A DNA stretch of 64,000 nt from NCBI GenBank assembly GCA_026315105.1, contig CM048744.1, positions 309,759,270-309,823,269 on the forward strand. The letters run 5' to 3'. Positions 52,275 to 63,560 of the stretch are shown here, piece after piece. The translations under genes and the position numbers were made by a program. Position 1 is the stretch's first letter, and every line of letters starts with the position of its first letter. This DNA comes from Locusta migratoria (Eukaryota; Arthropoda; Insecta; Orthoptera; Acrididae). The notes under the pieces are model-generated. The model was not told the DNA's origin and did no database searches. It saw nothing but the letters and a program-made list of their open reading frames with translations.

Positions 52275-53470
52275 CCTTGTGGGAATGGCCGCGAGGTCAG
52301 GAGCGTTGTGTCACGATTACGCTGCCGCTCTCGTCGGAGGTTCGAGTCCTTCCTTGGGCATGTGTGTCTGTGTTGCCCTGGTAAGTGTACTGAAGTCAGC
52401 GCTTACATTATCAAACGCTAGAATCGATAGTCGCGCGGTCCGCCAGTCACTTGTTTTTGGAATGTTCCAGCGTTGGTGCGATTACGAGCCCGCGCGCTCA
52501 GTTGGAGTTGGGTCTAGGAGTGACTCGATACATGTCCGAGGAAATGAGCAAAGTCGTCGTGAAAGACTCTTATCAAGCGTGCTATGAAGTAGAGTGGTTC
52601 ATTTCAGGACCCTATCGTGTGGAAGCACAAGTGAAACATAATTATTTCGTTACGTGTGTCGTTCCCGTATAGTTTCTGTGATGTCTCAACCGCGCCACGA
52701 CGCTAACGGCCGTCGTCAGAAGATGTGAAGTTGAGCTTATGTTAATTAATTAGTGTCACGGCTGGAACCTTCGTATCGCCGACCGCACATCAAGATTTTC
52801 GGACAGCCGCGCCGCGAAACAGAATGGAACTGCATTATCGTTGTGATAAGTGTTGATTGGCTGAACTCGATTATTAAAAAACTGTGATTTTAATTATCTT
52901 TACGAGCACAGACTATCGTAGCGCCATCCGTACATTAAGAAAGCTCGGGCAACCGCGCCGCGAAATAATGAACTGCCAATCTGTGTGAAAGTGCAAGCTG
53001 GACCACATGAGACTATTGTCATCGTTACGCATTCATGGACGTGTTTGTTTAATTTGAGGTGCATCGTATTTCTTTATACAAAGTGATTTATTGCTGTCTA
53101 CTGATTAAACATTTCAGTGTAGCCGTTATTAAATTGTGGAGCGGTGCAACCACGTGTTTGTGTTATTATCTAATATATGCTGTGACTTTAATCGTGATTA
53201 GCGTTATAAGAGAGGAATGATTAATCGTCTCACGGTAAAGTTCTGCCGGCGGAATTAGGTGCACGGTCATTGTAACAAACATTTACACCTTATCCACTCC
53301 GCCGGTAGTGTAGTTAGCATTAACAAATATATACAATGCAATATTATAAGTTTATTTTACCGGAGCGGTTGCACCCTTAGCATAAGTTAATTTAATTAGT
53401 GTGTAAGACTAGGGACCGATGACCCTAGCAGTTTCGTCTCTTAGGTTTACAAACATTTGAACATCTGAAG
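52275..53470 (+). repeat. SINE split by a ~1-kb insertion
   Basis: Head part 52275-52379 ('aatggccgcgaggtcaggag' to 'tgtgttgccct') and tail part 53374-53470 ('cccttagcataag', 'gactagggaccgatgaccct', 'caaacatttgaacat') form one SINE. Old subfamily related to 59508-59690. Confidence 0.82.
52380..53373 (+). mobile_element. Solo-LTR-like insertion (~994 bp)
   Basis: Flanked by CCCT (52376-52379 and 53374-53377), so its limits in the SINE are clear. One reading of the ends is TG...CA with a 3-bp flank instead of GG...CA with 4 bp. It has no transposase or RT frame. Internal features are two related segments with 'ccgcgccgcgaaa' (about 52808 and 52950) and a hairpin 'ccggcgga'...'tccgccgg' (53248-53306). 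Length and ends fit a Gypsy-type solo LTR, but other non-autonomous elements are possible. Confidence 0.55.
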
Positions 53471-53640
53471 GAGTCTGTTGTTGGACATTTTTGAGGAAAT
53501 GAAAGAACCATTAACTGAGTATTGGGGAAGGGGGGGGGGGAGGGACCAAAATCGCAGAGGGAGAGCAAGACAGAATGCTCCTGTTCTGTTGATTAATAAC
53601 AGTGCCATGACTTGTTACTGACACTGTCTATTTAAACTAA

Positions 53641-55900
53641 CTTAGGGGTCTCCAAAATTCGGTCCGCGGGCGGAATCCGACCCGCGGAGGGCTTTCATCC
53701 GGCCCGCACACCAGTTTCGAGTAGGTTCCTGACTGTATTTTTCTTTTCTGATTTCGTCTTATTTGTTTCCTTCGTTTCGTTGTTACAAAAGGTTTTCTTT
53801 GTTTGTAAAGTCTATACGATTTTTGTACCGAAAAACTGTACACTGTGCAGTATCTCAGTTGAAACGAAAAAAGATAAGTCGATGAATAGTGTCGACTATT
53901 CACTAAAACATGGGGCGTGAAATACTTCGTCATAGAGAAAAGCAACAAGCCATGTGTATAATCTGCAATGAACTTATAGCTGTTCTCAAGGACTTTAATA
54001 TCCATTTTCATTATGAAACAAAGCATGGTGCACAGTGTGATTCGTTCAAAGACTATGTACGGGAGCACAAATTCGACATGTTAAAACGTAGACTGTGTTT
54101 GGAACACATCATTTTTAGGAAACGTGTTCAATAAAGTGAAGCCGCTACGAAAGTAAGCTTAAGAATAGTCCACTAAATCGCTGATCGAGGAAAGCCATTC
54201 ACGGATTGTGATTACATAAAGAACAGCATGCTGATTACTGCTGAAGAATTGTTCCCTGGCAAAACTTGATAATGTAAAGTTGCTTCTCTATCAGCAAATA
54301 GTGTGGCACGTCGAGGTAAATACATTGCTTCCGAATTAACAAATCATTTGCAAGATTCAAATGTTTGTTAAGCTTAAGGGACTTAACTGCGGAGTCATCA
54401 GTCCCTAAACTTACAAACTACTTATGAACAACCCTATACTAAAGACGACACAAACATCCATGCCCGAGGGGGGGGGGGATTCGAACCCCCGGCCGTAGCG
54501 GCCGTGCAGAATGTGACTGGCGCTTCGCAGTCCCCTCGGCCACCGCGGCCGGCCACTTGCAAGAGAGAGCATCCTGATATCAGTAATAACGCCCAAGTTC
54601 TGTTGTTCTTTACAAGTGTTACCTCAAACTTGAAGTAACCGAAGAACTAGCAGAACTGACTTCCCTATATGGCACAACAACCGGCGATGATATAATTAAA
54701 GAATTACATTTAACTACAGTCAGAAAGTGCAACCTTCCTCTTTCTCGGCTGAAATGTATCTCGACCGATGAAGGGAGAAATATGTGTGGCAAATTTGCAG
54801 GTTTTGTTGACAGTATAAATGCAGTCTATGAAGCCAAAGGTAACTCGCAAGCCATTAATAGCCAATGTGTTCTTCATCAAGAAGAACTTAGTGCAAAATC
54901 CGTGAATATGTCTTGTGTTATGAAACTGTAGTTTCTGTTATGAACTTTGTTTGAAGCAATTGAACGAAATACCACCAACTCAACTGTTTCCTAGAAAAGG
55001 TTGAATCATTTTCCAGTGATCTCCCATACCACATTCCACACGGCAGTAAGGTGATTAACGTGTGATGAAATTTTGTCAACTTTTTTGCTTGATAATAGCG
55101 GGATAGAAATACTTGTAAACGAAGAAAATAACCCCTTAGAAGTTCTATCAGATCAAGAGTAGCTATAGAAATTAGCTTTTTTGGCTGATGTTGCCTTCAT
55201 TTAAACGAATTGAACAAAAATTTTAAGATGAGGATATTGTTATTTGTGATCTTCACATGCACATTAAAGTTTTCTGACGGAAGCTAATACTTTTTAAAAG
55301 TAGCTTAACATCAAACAGCTAACTGTTTCGCATTTCGCCAATTCCGCACTCATGGGGATTTCTTGATCATCTGAAAAAAAAGTTGTCTTACAGGTTTCCG
55401 GATTTAGATACATAGTCGAAGGAAATACGAATTTTACACAACTTCTCTTGTGAAGTGGAAGATGTTCCTGCAGTGTTGCTAATGGAAATAATTGATCTAC
55501 ATGCAGATGATTCAATGAAAACCCTTATCAAAGCCTTGGTTGTCTATATTAGGCATTACACACAGATGTAAACAAACATTTTCCTTGATCGAATTTGCCA
55601 AATCTAAACGCAGGAGTATCCTCAGTGGCGAACAATTAAGAGACATTTTGTTCATACAACAAAGACGGAGCCACAGTTCGATAAGATTATTATTTGAAAA
55701 AAGTAATTTCACACCAAGTGCACTGAAAAGTAACGAAGGTTGCCTGATATATTCACTGAATTTCGTGTTTGTTAAATTTCACTTACGGAAGCAGTTGCTG
55801 AGTGTGTTAATGTTGGCAACGAAATTTCGGTTTGTAATGATAATTAATTTACTGACCGGAACAGGGTACATAAACGAACCTGTTGACTGTACAGTACAAT
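53641..55900 (+). mobile_element. hAT-superfamily transposon relic (BED finger, GTF2IRD2/ZBED-like)
   Basis: The left end 'aggggtctccaaaattcgg' resembles hAT ends. 53910-54134 encodes 'MCIICNELIAVLKDFNIHFH' followed by 'YETKH', a BED-type zinc finger (C-x2-C...H-x4-H). Further pieces: 'LTTVRKCNLPLSRLKCISTD' then 'EGRNMCGKFAGFV' (catalytic Asp region), 'QCVLHQEELSAKSVNMSCVM' (HCIiHQEaLCaK block) and 'CKQTFSLIEFAKSKRRSILS' (dimerisation region near the C-terminus). Stops and shifts every few hundred bases. The right end is not identified. A SINE interrupts it. Confidence 0.78.
54356..54556 (-). repeat. SINE with 8-bp TSD inside hAT
   Basis: TSD 'ttgcaaga' at 54348-54355 and 54557-54564. Minus sense, with a poly-G slip (10 bp) next to the B box. 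Confidence 0.9.
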
Positions 55901-57152
55901 GAACATTAATTATTTACTTGAACACAAAGATCATTCTCCTCATTTTGTGTGACTGAGTTTTCAATGCACATTCAGTTGTCGTTTCAGAGGTAAAATTGTA
56001 GCCTTGTATTTTTGTAAAACATTAGTTGCATCCCACAAAGCTAGAAAGAAATTAAACCGTACACTGCCATCTAGTCTCACAAAGGTTACCGATTCTCAGC
56101 CTTTATCAAACCGAATTAGTTACATATTCAACGCACTTACCTATGCAAAATCAGAGAAATGAAATTTAATACACTTCCATACATGATCGAAAAAAAATAT
56201 TCCGAAAAATGAACTTAAGTTCTGACAACTAATTTGGACAAACCAGACAACGAATAGCTACCATCTCAAGGGAGAAAAGAAAATCAGAACATCTTACCAG
56301 GTCGAAGCGTAGCCACAGAGTGACCAGACTGCCAGCGAGACCACCACCAGGACCAGGAATTGGTAAAAACCCAAGGAAACCGATGTGGTGGGGAGAGCTT
56401 AGACTCGCGGTTCTTGCTGAGGCTCACTACTGGGCATTGCCAACCCAACTTGTAACCAAAGGATGGACGAACCTCTCTGGTAGCATCAAAAGCAGAGGTT
56501 GATAATGACTACCTGTCGAGACGAAGCTAGAGAAACTCTAGTAGCGAGCAGCCAGCAGCCAGCAGCCGACTCCCAAGCTAGAAGATGCCCATACAAGCAC
56601 ATACAGAATAAAGCAAGTACCCATTCTCACAGGGACAGTGGCTTCACAGAGAAACCGTTCATATTGCCACATTCATAGACACAGTGACAAATTATTAGCA
56701 TAATAAAATCCCAGTAATATTAACACAGTATTACAGAAACTAACATTTAAAATCATGAAATGAAATGCAATTCCTCATGCCTCCAAACGAAAGGGGTTCT
56801 CGTTTAGCTAAAAGCCCATCTAGTGAACTTAGATAAATTAGAAAGTTAAAAACCTAGGGCAGAAGGCAGACAACCGTCTTTCCGTGTCATACTTACAATT
56901 TCGCGTACTTCACGTAATGCACAAAGCACGTCGTATTTGAAAGTGTGCTTGTTGGTATAGTGGCCCATCCTTGGACGAGTTGTTAAATTTAAAATTGTAA
57001 GCGTCCGTACTCTCTTCATACAAGCTACAACTTGTTAGTAACTACCCATCTATACAAAGCTTATTTCCAAATGTGTGATCGGATGCAGTACATCATTCCT
57101 ACCCAATCATAGCACTTTATCTGTAGATGGAAATAACTCACGAAGAAGTTAC
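55901..57152. other. No recognisable feature
   Basis: 1.25 kb. A short 'agcagcc' triplication at about 56551-56568. The 60-codon frame at 56320 is Pro-rich at its start but unrecognised. Confidence 0.4.
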
Positions 57153-57154
57153 TA

Positions 57155-57887
57155 CGAAGTGTGTTTTTTTTTAAAGTGTGTTCCGTTTTGTTGTAGACAC
57201 TAGTACTTCTTTCACATACCGCACTAGCGCGTGCGTCATGTACCGGCTTGCCTCGGGAACAACTGTGCTCAGTGTCAGCTCTGTACTTAACCTGTACGGG
57301 TCTGTCCTGTGCTTTCAAACTATTTCAGACTATCAACTCGTCCGCCGCGTGTGTGGTTCCCTCAGTGATACGGTTTTTTTTTTCTTTTTTTTTCAGCAAG
57401 GAACCAATCTGCTGCAGAAATTCATCGACATATTTGCGAAGTGGACAGTGATACTGTTATGAGTGAAACCAAAATGTATAAGTGGGTACGAGAACTCAAA
57501 TATGGCCGTGACAAGGTCCATGATCAGAATCTGTCTGGTCGCTCATATTCGAATACAGACGATTTGCTGGCTTCAGTTGAAGCGAGGATTCGTGAGAACA
57601 GGCGTTCTTCCACCACCTGAAACAACACCTCAGTGGCAAGCGTTTCAATGATGACGACGACGTGAAAACCGCAGTGAACTCTTCGTTATCGAAGCAGGCG
57701 GCAAGATTTTATGAAGAGTGTATTTTTTAAATTGGTTGAGAGGTATGATAAGTGTTTGAACAAACTTGGCAACTAGGTCGAAAAATAGAGTAATATATGT
57801 ACTTTCTGAAAATAAATTTACTTTTTTGAAATAACCTTTCGTTGTGTACTTACGTTCAAACGGAACTTACTTAAAAAACACGCCTCG
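57155..57887 (+). mobile_element. mariner, internally deleted, complete ends
   Basis: Terminal repeats 'cgaagtgtgttttttttt' and the complementary end 'ttaaaaaacacgcctcg' are flanked by TA (57153-57154, 57888-57889). The coding remnant has the N-terminal helix-turn-helix ('EIHRHICEVDSDTVMSE', 'YKWVRELKYGRDKVHD', 'LLASVEARIRENRRSS') running straight into the C-terminus ('ARFYEECIFKLVERYDKCLN'). The catalytic domain is deleted. A poly-T run lies at 57371-57391. Confidence 0.85.
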
Positions 57888-57889
57888 TA

Positions 57890-58368
57890 ATTAATTTAGC
57901 TAACACTGAAGTACTGCATCTTAACGGCAGTTTAATAAACGTGACCGACTGAAATCTGTGACCTCTTCAACAGCACTACGGCCTCTGGCACTCCATATAA
58001 CCTAACCAACGTATCACCCTGCGTTGCAGGACCAGAATATTAAACTCATTTTTGGTAGATGACTGAGTGATAAGTGCTTACACTACCTCCGTCACGGATT
58101 GCCTGGCATTGGCAGTACCACCAGGAACGGCGTACTTGACTTCACTGAAAAAATTCCTCGAAAACACAAGTAACGTACTGGCAACAACACTGAGCAGTAT
58201 TCCTTTGCAGAAAATGAATCTCAAAGCGCAATAGTGTTGTTTTAAAGATACCTATAAGCTTGCAAACAGTCGTGGACAGTACCGCATAATAACAGTAATG
58301 TATTCGCTGTTATGGACGACTTCTGAGTGCATTAGTTTACCAAAGTGCCGTTGGTAGTAGGAAGGGCA
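57890..58368. other. No recognisable feature
   Basis: Nothing recognised. Confidence 0.4.
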
Positions 58369-58379
58369 GCAGTACGTTT

Positions 58380-58477
58380 TGAATGTTCAAATGTTTGTAA
58401 ATCTATCGGACCAAACTGCGTGGTCATCAGTACATAGCGTACAAACTCTTAAACTAAGGTAAACTAACCTAAGGACA

Positions 58478-58535
<58 letters not shown>

Positions 58536-58623
58536 CTGCCCCAGGGAGGACTCGAACCTCCGACGGCGAGCAACCGCGCCCTACGCAGCGAGGCGCCTTA
58601 GACCGCTCGGCTACTCCACCGCG
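58380..58623 (-). repeat. SINE, old subfamily, (CA)n, 11-bp TSD
   Basis: TSD 'gcagtacgttt' at 58369-58379 and 58624-58634. Minus sense. The (CA)n at 58479-58532 expanded within the SINE. The head, read on the minus strand, is 'ccgcggtggagtagccgagc' to 'ggttcgagtcctccc', the most tRNA-like in the window. Confidence 0.93.
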
Positions 58624-58634
58624 GCAGTACGTTT

Positions 58635-59507
58635 CGAAAACTAACTGATTTTAAATAAGCTTGCGGTGTATTCGTTTCTTATTGACTAGAAATCCTTCCC
58701 AGAAAAAATACTGAGTATTTCAATACTTCACTGTTGGCGCAATATTTTCACATATCAGTTTATTTCCCACGCACATATGTCAGAACACATTCGAATTCAC
58801 TGTCTACACACTCCATGCCTTTGTGCTCATCCGGGAATACAAATTTCATCGTGTATTCGACAAGATCACATGTTCGTATGCAAATAACAGGAAACGAATG
58901 CGTCAGAGAGATTCGGTTCTCGTTTGTTTATACACTTTCAAAAGCCAGAGGCGTTTACTTTCTCGTCGTTCGCCGCCACATGAGCCCCTGCTCTTGATCG
59001 GTTTTGTAAATGTTTCAGTAGTACAGAGTGCGGGCACGTTATTACTGGGTTTGGATTTCACAGTCTCAAATTTTGACGTCATGAATTAATATTATTTTAA
59101 GGAAATACGAGTCAAATAGTTTTTGGCTGTTGGTTTAAGTAATGAGTGTCATAATTTCATCAGAACTTTCGAGAAAAGGTGGACTGACGCCCGGGTAAAA
59201 ACCGATTCGAAAGAAGTAAATGAGGACTTTGCAACAGCACTGATTTATTACTAGATAATCGTTTCTAGAAATTTTCATTTTGTCGGTGTAGGTTGCACAT
59301 TTTTTCTTCCATAACATGATAACGTAACCAAACTATTTGTGACCGCAACACGACTGCGTTAAATACTTCAAGAGTACTGTGTTTTTTTATTGATTCCTAA
59401 TCAGTTGCGAGTAGCGATGATGAAATACGCGCAGTTTGAACAAAATTCTTGTCATCTGCCGCGGTGGAATGGTAGAGCATGGTAAGGCTCCTTGCTGCGG
59501 AGGCAGA
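58635..59507. other. No recognisable feature
   Basis: Nothing recognised beyond a decayed SINE head scrap at about 59459-59505 ('gccgcggtggaatggtag'). Confidence 0.4.
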
Positions 59508-59690
59508 ATGGCCGCGAGGTCTAGGACGTCATGTCACGGATTGCGAGGGCGCTCCTGTCGGAGGTTCTAGTCCTCCCTGGGGCATGAGTGTGTGTTTTGT
59601 CTTTAGTGTAAATTTGTGCGTAAGTGTAGAGGGCGATGATGTTAGCAGTTTGGTTCCTAACGCTTACCAACATTTGAATTTGAGTACAAC
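59508..59690 (+). repeat. SINE, old subfamily
   Basis: 'aatggccgcgaggtctagga', B box 'ggttctagtcctccc', tail 'gagggcgatgatgttagcag' to 'ccaacatttgaat'. Shares its head with the split SINE at 52275. Confidence 0.8.
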
Positions 59691-60384
59691 ATAATTGCTT
59701 CAAACAATACAGCTGCTGACTTTCTCGTGTTTATTATGTGGATTAAAGTGATAATTGATTCTGATCGTCTGGACAATATGGATACCTGGAAGCCTAGCGA
59801 AAAATGTTTGAAATGAAATACCTGCCATTTGACTTTTATTGTTTTTTTTAATTTTTTTATACTTCTTTTATTGAAACACAGTTATGTTTTTGCCCTCTTA
59901 GCCATTCTCAAGAGTTACATAGACGTTCAAAATTGTCTGACATCTCTGAAGTGCAAGATTTGACGATGCCATGCACTGATGGCGTGTTAGGTAATTTTCA
60001 AACATTATGTGAAGAAAATGGCCGAAATCGTGACTGCGTTTTAATCATCAAACCATAACAGTCATATGGCGGATATTTCGCTTGAAAATACCGCCATTCT
60101 AATTTTCCTGAGATGAGAAGGAATACAAAATCTTGACGTTCTACATATGGAGAAATTGAAGTACTGGTGAGTTCCGCATTTCTATTACATTATAAACGAT
60201 CGATGAAGGGTATTACCACTTCTTCTCTCGGTATTATGACGCTACTGTATTGCACAAAACGATAACACAGTTGGAGTAACGACAAAAGTTCGATCATGTG
60301 AAACCAAATACATTCTGGTAACACCCCATAACCTATGCCTAAGCCACGTCTCAACCATACTCTTCCTTCCAGGAGTGCTAGTCC
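59691..60384. other. No recognisable feature
   Basis: Nothing recognised. Confidence 0.4.
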
Positions 60385-60632
60385 TGTAAGGTTTTCAGGA
60401 GAACTTCCGTGAATTTTGGAAAGTAGGAGCGAGGTACTGGCGGAAGTAAAGCTGGTAGGACGGATCGTGAAGTTTGTAGGGATAGTTCAGATTGTAGAAT
60501 GCTTGCCCGCAAAAGGCAAAGGTCCCATGCTCAAATCCTGGTTGCGGTACAGAGTTTTAATATGCCAGGAAGTTTCATATCAGCGCACATTCTGCTGCAG
60601 AGTCAAAATATCATTCTGGCAAAGAAATACAT
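60385..60632 (+). repeat. tRNA-derived SINE, third family
   Basis: Upstream part 'ggagaacttccgtgaatttt', 'ggtactggcggaagtaaagc', tRNA-like centre 'gtagaatgcttgcccgcaaa' with B box 'tgctcaaatcc', tail 'atatgccaggaagtttcata' to 'tgctgcagagtcaaaatatc'. The tRNA-like part lies in the middle, preceded by about 100 bp of unrelated sequence. Confidence 0.72.
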
Positions 60633-61480
60633 GTCATTCAAGAATCTAACCACTCGAATCCAAGTTCAAAAATCATAACTGAGGTAAGTGACCATAAAGT
60701 ATCCAGATTAAGACCTCAGGAGTGTAGAAGGCGACGTAGAGAAGAAAATTCTGAGGTCAGCAATCTAAGTAGTGAAAATTAAGTAACCAATTCCCCGGCT
60801 CCATTCTGTGAGCAAAAAACTGCAAATGCCTCAACCTGATTTCCCAGAAACTTCGCTCAGTGGAAGGAACATCAAAACAAGCAAACATGTATCTCAACTT
60901 ATCCGTAGGTACTCGACCGTTTCTGAGAAAACGAGGCATATAGTTTTGGACTTACTTCATAGAGATTTGAGACAGTGACAAATTCAAGCGAAACAGAGCC
61001 ACAGAGATTAACGTAACGCCTCCACATTCATGCACGCCATGCTCCAAACTGATAATTGTTTTTATTGAATTTTCTCTGTTATCTACGAATGTACCTAGAT
61101 TAATACTCGAATATTTTTGTAATGTTTACTGCCTGACGGAAATGTGATGCATCCAGAAGAAGTTACAAGTGAATGAAAGATCATGCCACTTTCTTGAACT
61201 GATTACAATGTGGTATGAAAGAGACAAGGCCGTTGTTAGTTAAAGGTGGAATGCTGGCTCTTCAATATGGTATCCCTTCTGGGCGCAATAATTACTCTTG
61301 TTGTGGTTCGGAATGGTGAATTAACCTTTGGATTCTACCACGAGGAAAGTTTTAGCATAGTTGTTGCAGATGTCACTACAGATTCCCCAGTTTGGCAATG
61401 AGAATGAAGTTCAGCCTAAATGTGCTGTATAATGGATCTTGCTGGTCACAGATGGACCTCAACATGTTACATGCGGTACA
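60633..61480. other. No recognisable feature
   Basis: Nothing recognised. The 60-codon minus-strand frame at 60757-60939 ('TDKLRYMFACFDVPSTERSF') has no family I can name. Confidence 0.4.
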
Positions 61481-61482
61481 TA

Positions 61483-62166
61483 CGAGTGTTGGAACTTAAA
61501 CAGTGACAACACTGCTGTGGAGACATTGAGGAATGGAATCTACTATTGTCGCTGATACCACGCGTTGTTGACATACCTACCTTACTTTCCTCCGAGCAAA
61601 TGGACTCGCCCGTCCCACGTCACCGGGGTTCCCACAATCGATGGAAACACAGTCACTTGTGAGCGAGCGGTCTAACATAACAGTGTCACCTTCTTCCACG
61701 GCAGACCGTCAATGCACAATATAGCTGTTCGTTTTCGGAGTATTACCTGTGACCAGCTTTACGAAAGAAGCGGCAACACAATCTGCGCAACCCACCCACC
61801 ATTTTGCACGACAATGCGTGGGTGTATGCAGCGCAAGCTGTGGCTACTCTGTTCGGTCGATGGGACTGGGAAGCACTGTACCAACCACCATACACCCTGG
61901 ACTTTATTTTGATTCCGAAGATGAAGGAACCACTTGATGGCATTAGCTTCAGAACTGTTCCAGAGATTCGACAGGCAGCAGACCGCTCCATTCGTACCTT
62001 CATTAGGACAAGCTCTGCTAACTGTATATTACGCCTTCCACATCGATGGCAACGGGTTCTACACAACGCTGGTGACTACTTTGAAGGACAGAAACAAGTG
62101 CAAACATATAACGCTTTTGTATCGGTTGTGAATAAATCGTTGCCACTCTCTAAGTCCCAAATCTCG
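61483..62166 (+). mobile_element. mariner-type deletion derivative, second copy
   Basis: Ends 'cgagtgttggaacttaaa' and the complementary 'ctaagtcccaaatctcg' are flanked by TA (61481-61482, 62167-62168). The 61804-62169 frame reads 'HDNAWVYAAQAVATLFGRWD' (second catalytic block), 'PPYTLDFILIPKMKEPLDGI' (third block, normally PPYSPDLxPxD), then 'RLPHRWQRVLHNAGDYFEGQ' to the C-terminus. The N-terminal half is missing as in 42736-43565. Confidence 0.88.
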
Positions 62167-62296
62167 TAGATACGCGTTCTGACTGTGAACACGTATTATC
62201 TTCAAAATCTTAAAATACTTGCACTTAGACTAGAGAATTTGGCTCCATTTTCTATTTTATATCATCCTTTATGTAATTTCGCGTGTCGGGCACCTT

Positions 62297-62330
62297 CTGA
62301 AGAAGGCAAAATTAATTTTTGCAAAACGTG
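62297..62330 (+). ncRNA. Decayed hammerhead-like core
   Basis: CTGAAGA (62297-62303), one extra A, stem GCAAAA/TTTTGC, then AAAACG where GAAACG would be expected. The spacing fits the other cores; the G of GAAA is lost. Confidence 0.3.
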
Positions 62331-62490
62331 ATCAAAGTTTAATAAAACCTATTTTAAGCTACAGGTTGGCTCCTAGTTTCCTATAACGTGAGGCACTAAT
62401 CCAGGGTGCTGTGTCATCAGGGGCAGGAGGTGTATGTCTGTGACGTATCACTATGCCGTCAATATCCTTCGAAGCATGACTATAGATAAT

Positions 62491-62511
62491 CTGAATGCAG
62501 GAGCGCCGACT
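62491..62511. repeat. 21-bp direct repeat, copy 1 (copy 2 at 63978-63998)
   Basis: Exact 21-bp match ('ctgaatgcaggagcgccgac' plus t) to 63978-63998, two bases from the window end. It may be a target-site or element-end repeat around 62512-63977. Confidence 0.7.
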
Positions 62512-62594
62512 ATCGAAAATCAGTGTGGGTCTCGTGGTTACATTTTCCAAGTAAACCTACAAACGTCGTACCTCAATGTTTCCGATATTTGCTT

Positions 62595-62830
62595 ATACAT
62601 CTAAATCCTCATGGATACTCTGCAAATCACATTGAAGTGCATGGCAGAGTGTTCATCGAACCACTTTTATGATACTTCTCTATAGTTCCTCTCTCTCTAA
62701 TAGCTCGCGGGAAAAAGGAACACCTAAACTTCCTGTTTTCGATCTTAGTTCTCTTATTGTATTATGATGGTCATGTCTGCTTATTGAATTTAGCCGTATC
62801 TGATTTCACTATTCTCCTTCCTGCTTAGTG
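62595..62830 (-). mobile_element. CR1-like LINE 3' end, minus strand
   Basis: 'ctctgcaaatcacattgaag' and 'tgcatggcagagtgttc' match the terminus at 47605. Divergent and without legible protein. Confidence 0.6.
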
Positions 62831-62979
62831 TTTACAGTATTTATCATCTCATGAATAACAATAAAGAAGATAGAATAATACTTGTTCAATAGAATACAAC
62901 ATTTCGTAATGCTGATTCACATGAACAAGTTAATAAAAACGTATCTTTACTTGATATAACCAGACATTTAATTTGTTTA

Positions 62980-63560
62980 TTACTATTTTATATCTAAAAA
63001 TTCATCTACTGCGTAGTAGAAGTTGTCATTTGCAACTTGTTTTTATTCCTTTTTAAATGCTAGTAGGCTATCTGTCAGACTTTATGCCACTTGGTAAGTG
63101 ACCAATGACATTTGTGGCTACATAATTCGCCAATTTCTATGTCATAGATTAACCCTGAATAATTAAGATGAAACTCTCTCCTACTATTGTAGGTGTGCAC
63201 ATTGCTAATACTTTTAAACTGGATTAGTGATCACAAATCTGATAAGGGAAGATACATTGTGAAGCTGTAGTGAAGATCCCTAAATCCTTAAGTAAATGTC
63301 TGCACAATTATCTTGGGTGAGATCCATTAATTATTCCGATTACACCTTTTTGTGGAATGAATACTTTTTACTCAATAACGAATTACCCCAAAATATGATC
63401 CCATTTAAATCAGTGAGGGAAAATTGGCAAAGTAAGCTAATTTACTGAGATGTGTAAACAAGCCTACTGTGATTAGGTTACATTTATTATCAATAGAGTG
63501 CTGTAAACGCATTAATTCCATCACAATTCAACTATGGTAGTGGAATTGATTGGTAACGGA
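62980..63560 (-). mobile_element. Jockey/CR1-like LINE C-terminus, minus strand
   Basis: The reverse complement encodes 'SKKVFIPQKGVIGIINGSH' and 'CRHLLKDLGIFTTASQCI', matching 9850-9980 ('KKVFIAQKLVIRIIAGAH', 'CRHLFRVLGIFTVASQYV'). The following 'tctgacagatagcctactag' matches 10145-10175. A second, older copy of the LINE at 9079. Confidence 0.72.

Noticed and set aside
56540..56570. 'agcagcc' repeats as a minisatellite
   Set aside because: Only about three imperfect units; too short to call.
58540..58625. Possible tRNA-Leu/Ser gene on the minus strand
   Set aside because: The sequence is tRNA-like, but it is continuous with the SINE tail and enclosed by a TSD, so it is a SINE head.
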